Origin: Lampris incognitus
Lineage: Eukaryota > Chordata > Actinopteri > Lampriformes > Lampridae
Direction: 5' to 3'
Length of the DNA: 64,000 bases
Assembly: GCF_029633865.1 (NCBI RefSeq)
Contig: NC_079223.1
Span: 6,324,683-6,388,682 of the forward strand
This document shows positions 1 through 14,700 of the stretch, piece by piece; position 1 is the first letter of the stretch; each line of letters begins with the position of its first letter. The translations under genes and the position numbers were made by a program. The notes under the pieces were generated by a model. That model made no database searches. It was given only the letters and a program-made list of their open reading frames with translations, and was not told the origin of the DNA.

Positions 1-2205
1 TGATGTCATTTTCTGGATTTACCAGACTATTCTAGCTGTTCCCCACTTAGTTATTATATAGGAATCACTGATGATTATTTATCAAAACTTTGATTGTGTA
101 AGTGTTTCGTGAAAGCTCCAGTAGTCATCCCCACAGTTTTGTCACAATATTGATATTGAGGTATTTGGTCCAAAAATATTGTGATATTTGATATTTGTCC
201 ATATTACCCGACCCAGAGAAGCACAGCTGCTGGCAGAAAAGGGATTTCTTGTCCTAGCTCAGTGTTGGATGCTTTGTTAACAATGTAGTTCGTGGAGGAG
301 GTCAGTGTTGTATATTAGGCGCACCTCCCAAGCCTTTTCATGTCGAAGTACATACAGTCCTCCCTTATTGGTCCTTGATTATAATAAGTAAAGGTTGTGA
401 TGCGCGCGCGCGCACACACATATCTTAGACAAGTGCCAGTGCTCAGTCTCTCGGTTTGCACTTAGGCTGATAATCCTATTATCTTGTCTAATTCTGTCTT
501 CTGTGAGAGGCTCCTGTTACAATGAGAAGAGAGTGATTTGTGGTCAGCAGCATTACCACTATGGCTCACTGGCCAGGCAGAAGGGAAATGGCAGTATTTT
601 GCAGGCCCGTACTGGCCATTGATGAAACCATAAAGTGGGTGAACAGAAATGATTGCCTGCAATCACCCGAGCACAAGATGAACCACAGAACCACAGCTGA
701 ATGCTCACACTGACGAACGCCATAACGCTTCAGCTTGGAAGTAAATGCATCATTAACTGCAGGATACATGCTTTCCTCATTCATACGAAAACATTAGGTA
801 CAATGTTGAAAGAAACATTAACTGAAAATTTTTGCCCCACGAGAAATCTTCCCGATCTCAAAAGCCTAAAGCCTCCTACAGAATGCGATTTTAGCAATCC
901 TATAAGTTTGCTGCAAGCCACCCTGTGTGATATGGATCTGATAAACTGGAGTACGACATCAAGTTTGATGGATGTAGACTGTACAATGACAACATCTACT
1001 GAATCGCAGGCTACGATGCAAGTCCATAAAAACGTCATCAGCGTGCGTGCTGCATTAGCACACATCATCAATCTACGCCGCTGGTAGAGCAACATGACGC
1101 CAAGCAGGAATCGTGTCAATAGTCGCCGCAGCTTGTTTTGTTAGCTTGTTTTAGCTCATTTTGTTGAATCCATCGCATTTGGGTCGCATGCTAACAGTCT
1201 GTCTGTTTGTGTTTAGCGCCAGCAAAGATTCTGCGTCGCGTTGATCGGTGCGTCATTTCGTGCTGCATTTCTATTGGCTGGTTTATAGACATAGGTCGTA
1301 GCAGCAGTCATATTGTGAGATGGTCATCCTAAATCTCTGACACTGTCAGACTTTTGTCCCAGGTCATCTTCGCTCGCAAGACCGTAATAATGACCGTCTT
1401 TGAACCCGTCTCACAGTGCGACGTAGGACCACCGTTTCGGAGCCACGACCAAAGATATCGCCACGTTTAGTCATCTTTCGTCTGACACGGACTATATCGC
1501 AGTCTGTAGGAGGCTTACATATGAAATGAGCATTTCCTTTTAGGCAAATAAGACGCTCTACATTTAATGTGCTGTTTTTGCAAGTGGCTCCTCAGTCCAG
1601 GAAATTAGAGGTTAGCTAAAGAAAGCGCTGATATCAGTTTCCACATCTGATGATGTTTCTGAGCTGTTGCAGTAAAGTTTGTGACTGAACCGCCAAATGC
1701 AAACCGCTTCCAATCATCACTTGTGTCCACTCTAATTACGTAGAGGTGCATAGGGTTCGGTCGATAAAATGGTATAAGGTTCAGCCGAATCCGAACCCCT
1801 TCAAAAACGAGAATATTCAGCTGGGTGGTGCATCCCTACATGTTGGTGTAGATGGGGTTTTCATGACTATGTATAAGAAGGGTAATCTAATTTTCTTGTA
1901 GCTGCCAACTCACACATGCTGATTGTCTATGTCTTTATTAGTCCCTTAACTGTTGCACAACAGGTTATTACTTGAGGAGGGTTTTAAAAAGCTTAGGACT
2001 TCATCTAGGTCTCTTTTAGCTGCTCTGCCGGTTAAGATGCTTCCAGTGTGTTTACATATTCGCTCATAAGCCGATCACTGATCAGATTAGTTATTTTGAC
2101 ATAGCCCAGCTTTGAACATGTCATGTCAACTTTTGTTATGTCGCTGTAGTGACATATGACACAGCTTCACATGATTCTAAAGCAAAATGTGATGTTTCTC
2201 TCCAG
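1..2205 (+). other. psme4 intron (left part) with degenerate repeats
   Basis: Intronic by position. No psme4 exon was recognised here. A GC/CA dinucleotide run lies at 402-420. A 128-codon open frame at 701-1087 has no recognisable family. About 1735-1845 resembles one end of a hAT-type miniature element (it ends in GCATCCCTA, the complement of TAGGGATGC). The rest holds nothing I could identify. Confidence 0.5.
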
Positions 2206-2355
2206 ATATTTTCCAGACTCTGCCACTCAGGAGATGCTCGAGGAGTGGCGACCACTACTCTGTCCGTTTGACGTCACCATGCAGAGAGCTATCAGCTATT
2301 TTGAGCTTTTTCTCCCCACTACCCTGCCCCCTGAGCTGCACCACATTGGGTTCAA
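2206..2355 (+). CDS. psme4: psme4 first exon in window (N-terminal HEAT region)
   Basis: It encodes [18 protein letters not shown] and onward to ELHHIGFK. A pyrimidine-rich acceptor (tttctctccag) precedes 2206 and GTAAG follows 2355. It starts with the third base of a split Arg codon and ends with two bases of a Lys codon completed at 9184. No exon was found upstream in 1-2205. Confidence 0.93.
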
Positions 2356-5300
2356 GTAAGATGTAACCCTTCCCATCCCATCACTCCCATAATGCCTAGC
2401 AATTATTTTATAGGGGTGTGTGTGTGCATGTGTGTAAAATATGTCATTATTACTGTTATTGTTATATTTGAATATTTATACCACGGTCACAAAGAATACT
2501 GGTTTCTGATTGGCTGGATGATGTGCATCAAAACTATATAATGCACATATAGTATGCCTCAAGTTTAAATGCTTTTAAATTCATAAACTGGCTGCAAAGT
2601 TGCTGTGTAGCCACAGCAGCATGCTGAACTAGGAGCAAGTCCAGTAAACATTCAAGGCTTTAGCTTAGAAGCTAACTTTTGCTCCATAACCTTTTAATTC
2701 TGAGTCCAAAATGTTCAGCAAAATACAAGTAAATGTTTTTTTTTTTGTACGTGACCATGGTACAAGTGGGATAATCCATTCCAGGTTGTTGTTTTTTTTT
2801 CCCTGCAACACATTTGTTAAAATCGTTCAACACACACCTTGTCGTGGATTATCGTCTGTGCGTGCGTGCGTGCGTGTGTGTGTGAAAAAGTAACTACATC
2901 CATGTTAAGTTTTGACATTTTCAACATACTTTAACATAGATATTTGATCTTCATTTCAAAAATATTGATAGACAAAGGTGATTTAGCAAATATCATGCAA
3001 CATTTACATTTTGTAGCCCATTGTATAATTTGAATAAAAATTAATGCAAATTTTGCATGTGGATAAAGTTAAGTACTTCCCTACATTTGTCACTACTTCA
3101 AATACCTAAAATTAGAATCGGGCGTACCAGATCAGGTGCAAATGATCATTTAGAGAAGATCTTGGAGGAACATGTCTTATTCAAAGTGGCAGTAGATAAC
3201 TTTTTTGCTTTAACTTTTCATTATGATGTAAATGTTGATTGCACAGTTTAATTGCTATGGAATAATGACACCATCGGCATTTCCCTATAAGCCTCACTTT
3301 CACTATGTAATTCTGTCTGCTAGTGGGGATGATCTCGCTGGAAAATGAAGGCTCGATTTACGGCACAAAGGAAGTGTCAACCATTGCACAACCAAAATAG
3401 GAAGAGGATAGCACTTCTGTTTTCCCCGGTAGCTATCCCCAGTAGAGGAATGGTGGGCGGTGGAACAATCGAAGTAACAGTGGAAACTCTACCCAGCAAG
3501 ATAAAAAGAAACTGGTTGATGGAAGAGGCAAAGAAGGTGAAGAGGGAGAGTGATATAAACAGAGATAAAACAAAAGTGAACTTAAGACAGGCATTCACTC
3601 GATGGAGAGAGCTCCGGTGTTGTATCGAACTCCATTGAGATCTGTTTCCCTCTAGCCAGATGAAAGCATTCATGTGGAAACAGGTTAGCTATCTGTTATG
3701 AATAGGTTAAGTTAAGTGTTAGGTTAAGTTGAGGGTTAGTTTAAGGGTTTGGTTAAGGTTAATCAAGCGTCCCGGTGTATTGAACCCTGGCTAAGGGGAA
3801 ACAACTCTATGGGGAAACAATTTGATACATCACAGAAAGTTGATCAGTTCACCTGGACACAACGTTTACTAAGAGAAACGTTTCATCACTCATCAAAGTG
3901 ACCTCTTCAGTCTCAACTGACTGCAGGTATCGCCACCCTTATATAAAATACAGTGACATAATGACCGAAAACAATGATCCGTTTCGTATGCAAATTGCCA
4001 TGACCATTAACTAGAGTTACAATGGCCATGTGTACTATTCACAGAGGATTGGGTAATAGTTGCAATCACAGCTTTGTGATCTGGTACTACTTCATTGTAC
4101 CAGAGGCTGCTTGAGGGTAGTGTGAGACCATCTGTCAGAAGATTGAAGCTCAACCAAAAGTGGACCTTGCAACATGACAATCACCCTAAAAATTCCAGTA
4201 AATCCACCAAGGAATGACTGAAAAGAAAGAAATGGAGGTGTTCTGGAATGCCAAGTCAAAGCCCAGCTCTAAATCCCATCGAATGCTGAGGGGATTTGAA
4301 ACAGGCTGTGCGCGCAAGAAAACCATTCAAACCTCACACAGCTGAAAGAATTCTGCATGGGGGAGTGGGCAAAACTTTCTCCAAGGTGATGTCAGAGACT
4401 GGCAGACTGTTTATAAGAAATGCCTACTTGAGGTTCTTTCTGCCAAAGGGGACAATACCAGCTATTAGATCCAAGGGTGTACTTACATTTTCCACATACA
4501 AAATTTGCATTTATGTTTATTAGGGTTCAAACCCCGAAGGAGGGAACCCTATTGTTTTCCTCTCAGTTTATTATTTTTCTGCTGCCGAAGCTCAAATTGC
4601 CATAAGCTGTAACAAGACATGAAATGGCCCAATAACTGGAATTGATGTGCAAATGCTTCACAAGAAACAGCTGCAATCGGCCAGATGATGGCACTATAAT
4701 TCACAGTCCCAAAAAATTTTTTTTGGAAAGGCCGATTTGACTTAAAATTTAACATTTGTATCCAGCTGACTGTGCGCTACGAAAACACCAGTTGGACCAT
4801 AAAAGTCCGCCAGATGGATTTTTTGCTAATTTGCATAAACTGAAAAGCAGTAATGTGACATCTACTTTGAGTTTTGACCAACACCAAATTTGAGTTTTGA
4901 TCAACACCAAATTTTGTAAGCAGCCTTGGCAAACCGAGATACACAATTCTACTATAAATGAGCAAGATCGGTCCGAAAACACGGCCACCATTGATCAAAA
5001 AACTTTAGGGTTTAGCAAAAATTTGGCCATAACTCATTAACTTTTTATTGAATCAAAATGAAACTTTGCCCTTACTATGTATGTTGAGGTGTTCATTGAG
5101 CACGTCTGGTGAAGCGCATCACCATTAGGGGACACCACAAATGGGAAAAGTTTATATCTCATAATCGGCTGCATGGATTCGTACAAATTCAGTTAACACG
5201 GTCCAAGGTCATAACTAAGTCAATGTACAGATTTTGGTAATGATTACTTAAAGCGGGCGTGGCTTATTGCAACAAAGCTAAATTTCTAGACATTTCACAT

Positions 5301-8300
5301 TCCAAGCTTCAAAAAAATCTAAAAACAAATCGCCTGTATGTCGAGCTAAATTTTTTTCGACGCATCCACTCGTGTGTCAAAAACTTCCTCACTGCGACCT
5401 ATGGTCAATTCAGAAGTCCGTCATATTTTTCAACATATGCAAAACCAATTAACATTTATATTGCCACAAGTCTTCATTCAGATGCTACCAAAATTGACAG
5501 AAGTTCTTTAGATACTAGATATCACATGTTTGAAATGTTGTTCAGATGTGTTGAACAGTGAGTCTGCAGTAATATACAGTGGCTTACGTCATTTGTACGG
5601 TGAGTACATTTTCTATTTCATCCAATTTTTTTTCCCGAATAAATTACACCAAAATCTTTTAACAATATACCCAAGAAAAGCAGGCTGATATGCGAGGGGG
5701 AACCCCCCCCGTTTTTTTTCTTTTCTTATGAATTGTATGCCCAGCAGTTAAATTGTTGTGAATTTTTTAAGTTTAAACTGACAAAAAGGGCAGACTGGAC
5801 GCCACAGTGATTCACTATCACCTCTTGAGGTGTAAATTGATATTACAAGACAAGCCAGGCCAAGGCTAGAGTCTTAATCTATAGAACCTTTAAGCTTTTT
5901 GGAGTTCTTAGCCTAAGGCATTACTTTGGTTGTATGTGATGAGTTACATAATAAATACAAACTCACTACATAACTTGGTAAAGTTCTTATCAAGTGCTCG
6001 GGCACATCTTTAACCCAAACGGGTGCAACGTCATCTATGCCAACAGTAGCTTTGGATTCTGTTGTATGCTCATTCTTCACTTGGTTGGCACCAGCTCGTA
6101 TTTCAGTCAATACCCGTGTCTATTGAAAGTGCTTCACTGAATATCATTCATTGAATCAGTAATTGATCAGCTATACTTGGAGTCTTCATGTTTATGCATT
6201 TAAAACAACAACAAATTGTGAGGATAAACCACTTGATCATCTTTAGCATATAGCAAAAAAATCAAACATACCATGCAGCCTGGATCATTCTAGCTGAAAC
6301 AGGGCACGAACCGCTTAGCATCATAATAGCACCTTCTATTGCATCACCCTTATTCACTTTTCATAAGACGGTCATTAACTCCAGTCAAAGTATTTACTTT
6401 TACTAATTCTTTTTAGAGGAAAATATTAATAAACAGCACTGAATTAGATGTTTTTTGTTTTTTTCATCAATGAGCTCCCCATAGTATTTACTGTATGGTA
6501 GACAACATGTTATTTACTATATGGACATCTTCGTTGAATTTGGAATTTTTTTTTCCTGTATACATTGTAATGATGACACAAGTGTGTGATTGGTCTCCTT
6601 TCTTAGACAGAGTCAGACTAGCTGAAGTGACTTTGCTGAGCTCGTTACCGCTTGCGGCTTTAATTGGGGTTGATTGAGTTGCTTCCTTCCATTAAGCGCA
6701 GAAAGATTTGAACCTGCAAATTGACACGCGGTGATATTTTAAATTGTACAATGGACCACAAAATGTAAATGTTGCATGATATGTGTTATAGCAAATGTAT
6801 CAATATTGCTGAAATGAAGATCAAGTATCTTTTTGTTGAAATATGTTGAAAAGGTAGAACATTTCCCATGAGGTGTACTTACTCAAGATTCAAGATGCTT
6901 TTTGTCACTCCAGTTATATAAGTACAATTGTGTGAAATACTTTGGCTGGGAGGCTCCTTTGCAGAAAAGACATGTAAAAAAAACAATAAATATAAAAATA
7001 AAGACATACGAATATAAAAGCAAAATATAAAGGGCAATAGAAGGTTTCATACAATCATTAGTCAGAATATTGTAGAGTATTGCACGGAGAATATCGCAGA
7101 ATATTGTATAGAGGTTAGATTGCACTTTGTGTGCATCTGTGTGTCTGTGTGTGTATGTTTGTGTGGGGGGTAATGTCTGTATGTGCTTGTTTGTGTTATA
7201 TATTTAGTAGTCTTATGGCCCGGGGGGAAAAAAACTGTTCCTCGGTCTGCTGGTGGGTTTTGCGACTCCTGTATCTTCTACCAAAGGACATCAGGGAGAA
7301 CAGGCTGATGTGATAGGTCCTTCATGACCCTCAGGGACTTCCTGAGGCACGACTCCTGCAGGCTGGGCAGCTTACACCCAGTGATGTGCTGGGCAGTGCA
7401 CACCACCCTCCCCTGAGCCTTGCGGTCCATGGTGGTACAGCTGCCATACCAGGTGGTGAAGCAGCCTGTCAGAAGGCTCTCTGTAGTGCCTTGGTAGAAG
7501 TCCCTGAAGGTCTGGGGCCTCAGGCCAAATTTTTTTAGGGGCCTGAAGCCGTGCAGATACAGTTGGTCCTTTTTAACAACAGTGGTGGTGTGGCTAGCCC
7601 ATGTCAGGTCCTTATGAATGTTAACTCCCAAGTATTGATAGTGACTGCGGGGCGAGTGCCCCCCGCCCCCCGTAATCCACAATGACCTCCTTGGTCTTGG
7701 AGACTTTCAGGGAGAGGTGGTTGTCCTGTCCTGGCACCACTGTTTCAGGGCAGTCACCTCATCCCTGTAGGCTGTCTTATCGCTGCAGTAGATTAAACCC
7801 ACAACTGCTGTGTCATCCACAAACTTTACAGTGGTGTTTGTAGCTTTTGTTGCCACACAGTCATGGGTGTAGAGCGAATACAGGAGTGGGCTGAGGATAC
7901 AACCCTGTGCGACTCCCATGCTGAGGGTCAGAGGAGAAGAGGTGCAGTTGTCCACTCTCACCACCTGGCAGTCTGTCACAAAGTCAAGGATCCAATCACA
8001 CAGTGCTGTGTTCAGGCCCAGAACCTTGAGTTTACTGACAAGCCGGCTGTTGAACACTGAGTTATAGTCCACAAACCGCATCCTCACATAGGTGTCCCTC
8101 CCTTCCAGGTGCGAGAGGGTGGTGTATAGCAGCGTTTCCCAACTCTGTCCTCAAGGAACCCCTATCCTGCAGATTTTCATTGTAACCCTGCATAGGTAGC
8201 CCTGCTTGTGCCTACTCAACCAATCATCTCACAGCACTTAATTATGCAAGGTGTGCAACATCTGACATAATTCATTGCTTATTGGTTAAATAACTACAAA

Positions 8301-8674
8301 CAGGTACCTATTCAGGGTTGCAAAGAAACTGCAGGATAGGGGTCCTTGAGGACTGGGTTGGGAAACACTGGTGTATAGGACATGAGTTGTGGTGTCCTCT
8401 GTCCCTCTGGGCAGTATGCAAATTGCAGGGGGTTAAGGTTGGGGGCGGGGGCAGATGAGGGATTTAACCAGCCTCTCAAAACACTTGCTGGTTATGGGGG
8501 TGAGAGCTATAGGGTGCCAGTCATTGAGACTGGCCACTTTCTATTGATTGGGAATGGGAACGATGGTGGTGAATATATATGTATAATGTGTGCGTGCGTG
8601 CGTGCGTGTGTGTGTGTGTGTATATATAGGGAATGGGAACGATGGTGGTGAATATATATATATAATGTGTGTGG

Positions 8675-8705
<31 letters not shown>

Positions 8706-11700
8706 AGGAATGGGAACAATGGTGGTGAATATATACTTAGCACAAAAAGTAAGGAAATGTGTGTTTGGTAGATGATGTCTTTGTTGCAACAATGCTTCTT
8801 GGCAATAAATCTTATACTGTTGGAAAGCCTGTTTATTTCCCTATTAAATGGTGCCACATGTGTAAGGAACATGCATTTGTGGGATGAGCAGCAGCGCTGA
8901 GTATGTGGGTTGCGCCCATGAAAAATTTTCCAAATCTTCTCTGCCAATGCCAAACAGCTTATTTTGCTGTTGCTATTGACTCTTGTTTTGAGCTTCTGGT
9001 ACCCCAGGTGCTGACAATCTGGTGCCTGATATAAGATTTATTGCCAAGAAGCATTGTTGCATTGTTACAACAAAGACATAATCTACCAAACACACATTTC
9101 CTTACTTTTTGTGCTAAGTTTATATAATGTGTCTATATATACTCATGTAATAATGTTGTGTTTTTTTTTTTTTGGTCTGTCAGGTTGTGGTTTGATGAAT
9201 TGATCAACTTGTGGGTGTCGGTGCAGAATCTCCCAGGCTGGGAAGTGGTAAGTGTGTTCATCTTCAGAAAAGCACTGAATTCACATAAATTGCCATTTCT
9301 GCTTTAAGTAATCTTTTTTTTTTTTAAATGTCTTTGCAGCATCTGGTTAACCTCTTCGCTCGCCTGGCCAACGATAACATTGGCTACATTGACTGGGACC
9401 CTTACATCCCTAAGGTTGGTAACCCACTTTTTTTGCCCAAGTACAACTGTATGGCCTTGTTTGTTTTGGTGTTTGTGGCACATGACTTTCATCTGTGCCT
9501 TGACCTTTATGATCAAGGCTAGCAGTGTGGATTTCATGACCATTGAAAACTGCTTCTGGTCAGAGAAACAAACTATCAGATGTCCTTGTTGATCTTCCTC
9601 TTGGTCACAGACAGCCAGTGACTTGCGTCATGTTGGTGTGTCCCGCTGAGCAACATCTGTGAACTCCATGCGTCATGAAAACATTAGTGTCTATTACTCA
9701 TTAGTAGTTTAAATTCACTCCCAGCATGTTCTGTGTTATGAAATTTCATGTGGTTGTGATCAGTCCTGTAAGCTGATACTGTACATCAAAATACTTAAAT
9801 GATTGGGATTTTTTTGCCTTTCAAATTTTTGGTTAGAAACCATAAACTATTCATACAGAAACTGAAATATTAGACCCCCAATGTTTTGTTGCATTGCAGA
9901 TTTTTACCAGAATACTGAGAAGTTTGAATCTTCCAGTGGGGACCAGTCAGATGTTGGTCACCCGATATGTAACCAATGCCTATGACATCAGCCATGTGGT
10001 CCTTTGGGTGTCATCGCTACTGGTCAGTTTACTGGTCTCTGATAACCTTTTTTGTTACACTTGTCAATTTTTGCTGAAAATTATGAAACTGATTTTCTCA
10101 GTCATTCCTACTGTGTTAATTTCAGGGTGGACCTAGCAAGCAAGCCCAAGCACAGCTCAGTGGCCTTTTCAACAGCATTACATCCTTCTTCCACCCATCC
10201 AACCATGGTCGATGGTTGGTGAGTCAATTTTTATTTCTTTTGGATGAGTGTGAAATTGAAGTGCGGATTACTCAACTTCTTGGCAAAACAGTTATACATA
10301 TTTAAATTTGAATAGTGAGGTTCAGGGAGTCATCTTTACACTTGTGCGGCAGAAAACATCTTGTTTTCAGATTGTAGTTTGGCACAAGGGGTACAGTTTG
10401 TAAAGATTAGATAAGATTGGCAGTGAGGATATCATCCCGTGATGTGGTCCATAGTTGCTCTCTCCTGTTCGAGCCTGCCTGTTACCGTCGTCATATTTCA
10501 AGGAAACTTCCTGAATGCTGTCAGCAGTCCAGGTTTACGTTGGTTGCTGGTTCAGAAATAACAAGAGGACACGTGAGTGAGGCTGCAGCAGTACTATAAA
10601 AGGTCACTGGGATCAGGGCCACATGCCTTGCTTTTTTCAGGCACACCCCACACATACATACACATCTCTAGAACTGCAGCACCCTGCCAGCAGACTGTGT
10701 CTTCATAGACATATTTTTGTCAGGGGGGGGGGGTTGTTGACTTTATGCTGTTATTCAGAAACTTAGCAGTAGGATCATTATGTGTAAACAGTCTTTCACA
10801 ACCTGTTCTGTGCAATAAACATCCCCTGAGCCATAGCAAAGATTAAATGAAAACATCATTTAGGTTATCAAAAAAGTTACAAGTTGTATTTCGGATCGAA
10901 GTCTACTGGATGATAACCTAAAGGTGTGAGTCGGGGAGGTATGAAAATGTAAATACAAAGTCATAACGTCCAAGGGAGAATGTCAGGTTCTTTGCCTGAT
11001 GAAATTTTATACATTTAAGCTCGACTGATGTTTGAATGAAAAATTGAAAAGCTGTGGGACCGGACAATATACCAGTAGAAGTCTGGAAATACTTAAGCGA
11101 TACTCGCATAGAGTTCCTGACTAGACTCTTCAACAACATAATACAGACTGGGAAAATGCCAGATGAATGGAGAAAGAGCATATTGGTACCAATTTACAAG
11201 AATAAAGGCGATGCTCAAACTTGCAACAACTACAGAGGGATAAAATCGATGGGACATACAATGAAGTTATGGGAGAGAGTGATTGAAATGAGACTTAGGA
11301 AGGAAGTGACTATAGGGAAAGAACAATTTGGATTCATGCCTAGAAGAAGTACCACAGATGCAATTTTTGTACTCAGGACCTTAGCTGAAAAATACATTGA
11401 AGGACAGAAAGAATTGCACTGCGTATTTATTGATTTGGAGAAGGCATATGACAGAGTACTGAGAGAGGAGTTGTGGTATTGCCTGAGAGCGACGGGAGTG
11501 GCAGAAAACTACTTCAGCATGGTCTTACAGGGACTGTAAGACCATAGTTCAATGTGCATTGGGAACAACAAGTGAGTTTGAAGTAAAGGTAGGACTGCAT
11601 CAAGGATTGGTGTTGAGCGCTTTCCTGTTTGTGATACTGATGGACAGCCTTACAGTACATCTTAAGAAAGCGCTCGCCACCAGGGACCATGATGTTTGCT

Positions 11701-14700
11701 GATGACATCGTGCTCGCAAACGAGGACAAGGAAAGGTTGCAGAGAGATGTTGAAGATTGGAGAGAAGCGCTAGAGATCAGAGGACTAAAGATCAGCTGAA
11801 CAAAGACCGAGTACCTGTGTATAAATAAGCAAGTAGAAAGTCCAGGATTGGCCTTAGGAGTAGAAGATTCAATTTATTGTCATTTAAAAGATGTCCCAGA
11901 AGTTAATGAATTCAAGTACTGAGGATCGACAATACAGACAGAAGGCGGTGGTGAGAAGGAAGTCAAGAGAAGGACACAATCTGGGTGGAATTCATGGAAA
12001 AAGAATGCCGTTGAAAGTAAAGGGCAAGGTATACAAATCAATGGTTAGGCCTTCCATACTCTATGGTATGGAAGCAGTGACAACAACAGAGAGGCTAGAA
12101 TCTACATTACAGGTAGCAGAGATGAACATGTGTTGGTCCTTGGAGTGACTAGAAAAGACTGGAAGAGAAATGAAGTGAGAGCTACATTCAAGATCAGAGG
12201 AATGGATGAGAAGTTGAGAGAAACAAGCTTGAGATGGTTTGTACATGTACAGAGAGGAGGCATGGACTATATAGGAAAGAAGGTATTGGACCTGGAAATA
12301 CCTGGCAAAAGAAAAAGAGGAAGACCAAGGAAAAGATGGAGAGACCAGATAGAGGAGGACATGAGAAGGGTTGGACTGCAGGAGAGGGATGTGTCAGACA
12401 GAAAGCTATGGAGGGCAAAAATCCACTGTGGTGACCCCTGAGAAATGGGGAACAAGTCGAAAGAAGAAGAAACTCGACTTATGTTTCACTTCATGTCCTC
12501 ATACAAAGGGAAGTGCAAACCATTCCATGAGGCTGAGATATTATTCAGTTGCTCAAATTGCTGTGTTCACATGGCGTTGGTTTGTGTTTGTTTGTTGTGT
12601 GTCTGTGACATCTCCAGAAGCCTCAAACACCACATTCACCCACTCTTTTGTCCAGACTACATGAAGGCACACTGTTTACCTGTGTCACCCCTTTGTCATG
12701 CGTTTGTCTTTCTGTCCTTCTGTCCCCATTATCCCCATGATCAGATGAAACTGATGAAGCTGTTGCAACGCCTTCCGGCCAGTGTGGTGCGACGGTTACA
12801 CCGGGAGCGCTACAGAAAGCCAACGTGGCTAACGCCCATACCGTCCAGCCACAAACTGACAGAGCAAGATATCACAGACTTTGTGCAGAGCATGATGCAG
12901 CCGGTGCTTTTGGCCATGTTTAGCAAGACAGGGAGTTTGGACGCAGCCCACGCACTACAAAATCTTGCTCTAATGAGGCCCGAGTTAGTCATTCCACCTG
13001 TGCTGGAAAAGTAAGTGCAGGACAGTAAGTAAGCAACATATAGCAAATCACATCCTTTGTTCTGCAAGAACATACGGTGAAAGCAGTCAAACAGTACAAA
13101 GTTTGTTGTATTTCTTTCAAAGGACATATCCAGCTATGGAAACTCTAACAGAGCCCCACCAGCTGACAGCCACTCTGAGCTGCATGATTGGAGTGGCACG
13201 GAGCCTGGTGTCAGGAGGGCAACGCTACCCTGAGGGTCCCACTCACATGCTGCCCCTCCTCATGAGGGCACTTCCAGGTGTCGACCCCAATGACTTCAGC
13301 AAGTGCATGGTAAATTTGGTGGTGGTTGTTGTTTGTATTTTTCCTTGTTATTAGTGTGTATGACTCTGACTTGAACGTTACTCCTGTCCATACAGATAAC
13401 ATTCCAATTCATTGCTACATTTGTGACTCTTGTGCCTTTGGTGGACTGTTCGTTTGCCCTACATGAGAGAACTGACCTGACAGAGGTTTGTCACCACTTT
13501 ATTCTATTTTTTAATACAATCACAATTGACTTGTTTGATGCTTTTTTTCAGTTACAGAATGTTTTGTGTCTCTGACTTGCAGGTGGAGAGAGAGATGTGT
13601 TCTGCTTCAGCAGAGTTCGAAGACTTTGTTCTTCAATTCATGGACAGGTACAGAGAAGGTGGTTGATGGGGGAAAAAAGCTTATCCCAGGCTTTCAGGCT
13701 AAATTAAAAGTTTACCAATGCTTTTCATGGCTTTTGAAGAAAAACTGCCTTTTATTGCAGAATTGTCATCTGCCAGGCAGTCGTTTAGTGGGTTTGCCCT
13801 ACCACCCCAACTTGCCTTCCAAGTTTTGACTGATTGTTTTGTATCTGTTTAGGTGTTTTGCCCTGATAGACAGCAGCACACTGGAGCAGACTCGAGAGGA
13901 GACGGAGACGGAAAAGATGACTCATCTTGAAAGTCTGGTAGAGCTTGGCCTGTCCTCAACCTTCAGCACCATTCTCACACAGTGCTCTTTAGATATCTTT
14001 AAGGTAAGCCTTTCCCTTCTCTCTTCACACACATTAATTCACACACACATACACACAGATGCTCACAGATCTGTCTCGTTATTTCACAGGTGGCTCTAGA
14101 GAAGGTTTTCAACTTTGCCACCACTAACATCTTTGAGACACGTGTGGCTGGGAGAATGGTTGCGGATATGTGCAGAGCTGCCTCCAAGGTTTGCCCTGTC
14201 AGACAACACCTGCATAGGTGTTAATGTGTTAAACATTAGTCTTGAAGTCTTAATTTGCTGTGGTCCTCATTCATGTTGTTTTTTCTGCTTTCAGTGTCAC
14301 CCTGCGGAATCACTCAAGCTTTTTGTGCCACACTGCTGCAATGCCATTAACCAAATAGTTGTCAGTAAGTGCTCAGGAAATAAAATGTTTGAGAAAGAGG
14401 TTGGAAAATGACTGAATCCTCAGACCATTCTTGAGTTTGTTCCAAAAAGAGCTCTCTCAATCTCTCCCCCCCCAGATGAAGAAGTGTTGAATGAAGAGGA
14501 GCTAGACAAGGAATTGCTGTGGAATCTCCAATTACTGTCTGAGGTAACTCTCTTTACGTTCAAGATCAAACATGGATTATCTTGGGCTCCTTAAGACTTG
14601 TAATCTTATTTTTGTTACCGTAACATTTCTGTGCTCCTTTGCCATGCGCACCCCAGGTGACCCGTGTGGATGGTGACAAGATCCTGCCCTACCGCTCTCA

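Larger units (their letters stand above)
2356..9183 (+). other. psme4 large intron
   Basis: A 6.8-kb intron between the exons ending at 2355 and starting at 9184. Identified content is listed separately: repeat at 3836-4020, Tc1 remnant at 4110-4520, unclassified repeat at 4520-5560, L2 LINE at 6885-8556 with a nested MITE, minisatellite at 8553-8735, MITE at 8735-9119. Between 2356-3830 and 5570-6880 I saw nothing beyond short GT runs and A/T-rich DNA. Confidence 0.6.

Noticed and set aside
701-1087. 128-codon + frame in the left psme4 intron, with overlapping minus frame
   Set aside because: No recognisable domain or PSME4 similarity; two opposing frames of similar length suggest chance.
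12445-13014. 189-codon + frame read as a separate gene
   Set aside because: Its last 88 codons are the psme4 exon 12745-13010; the upstream part is intron read-through.
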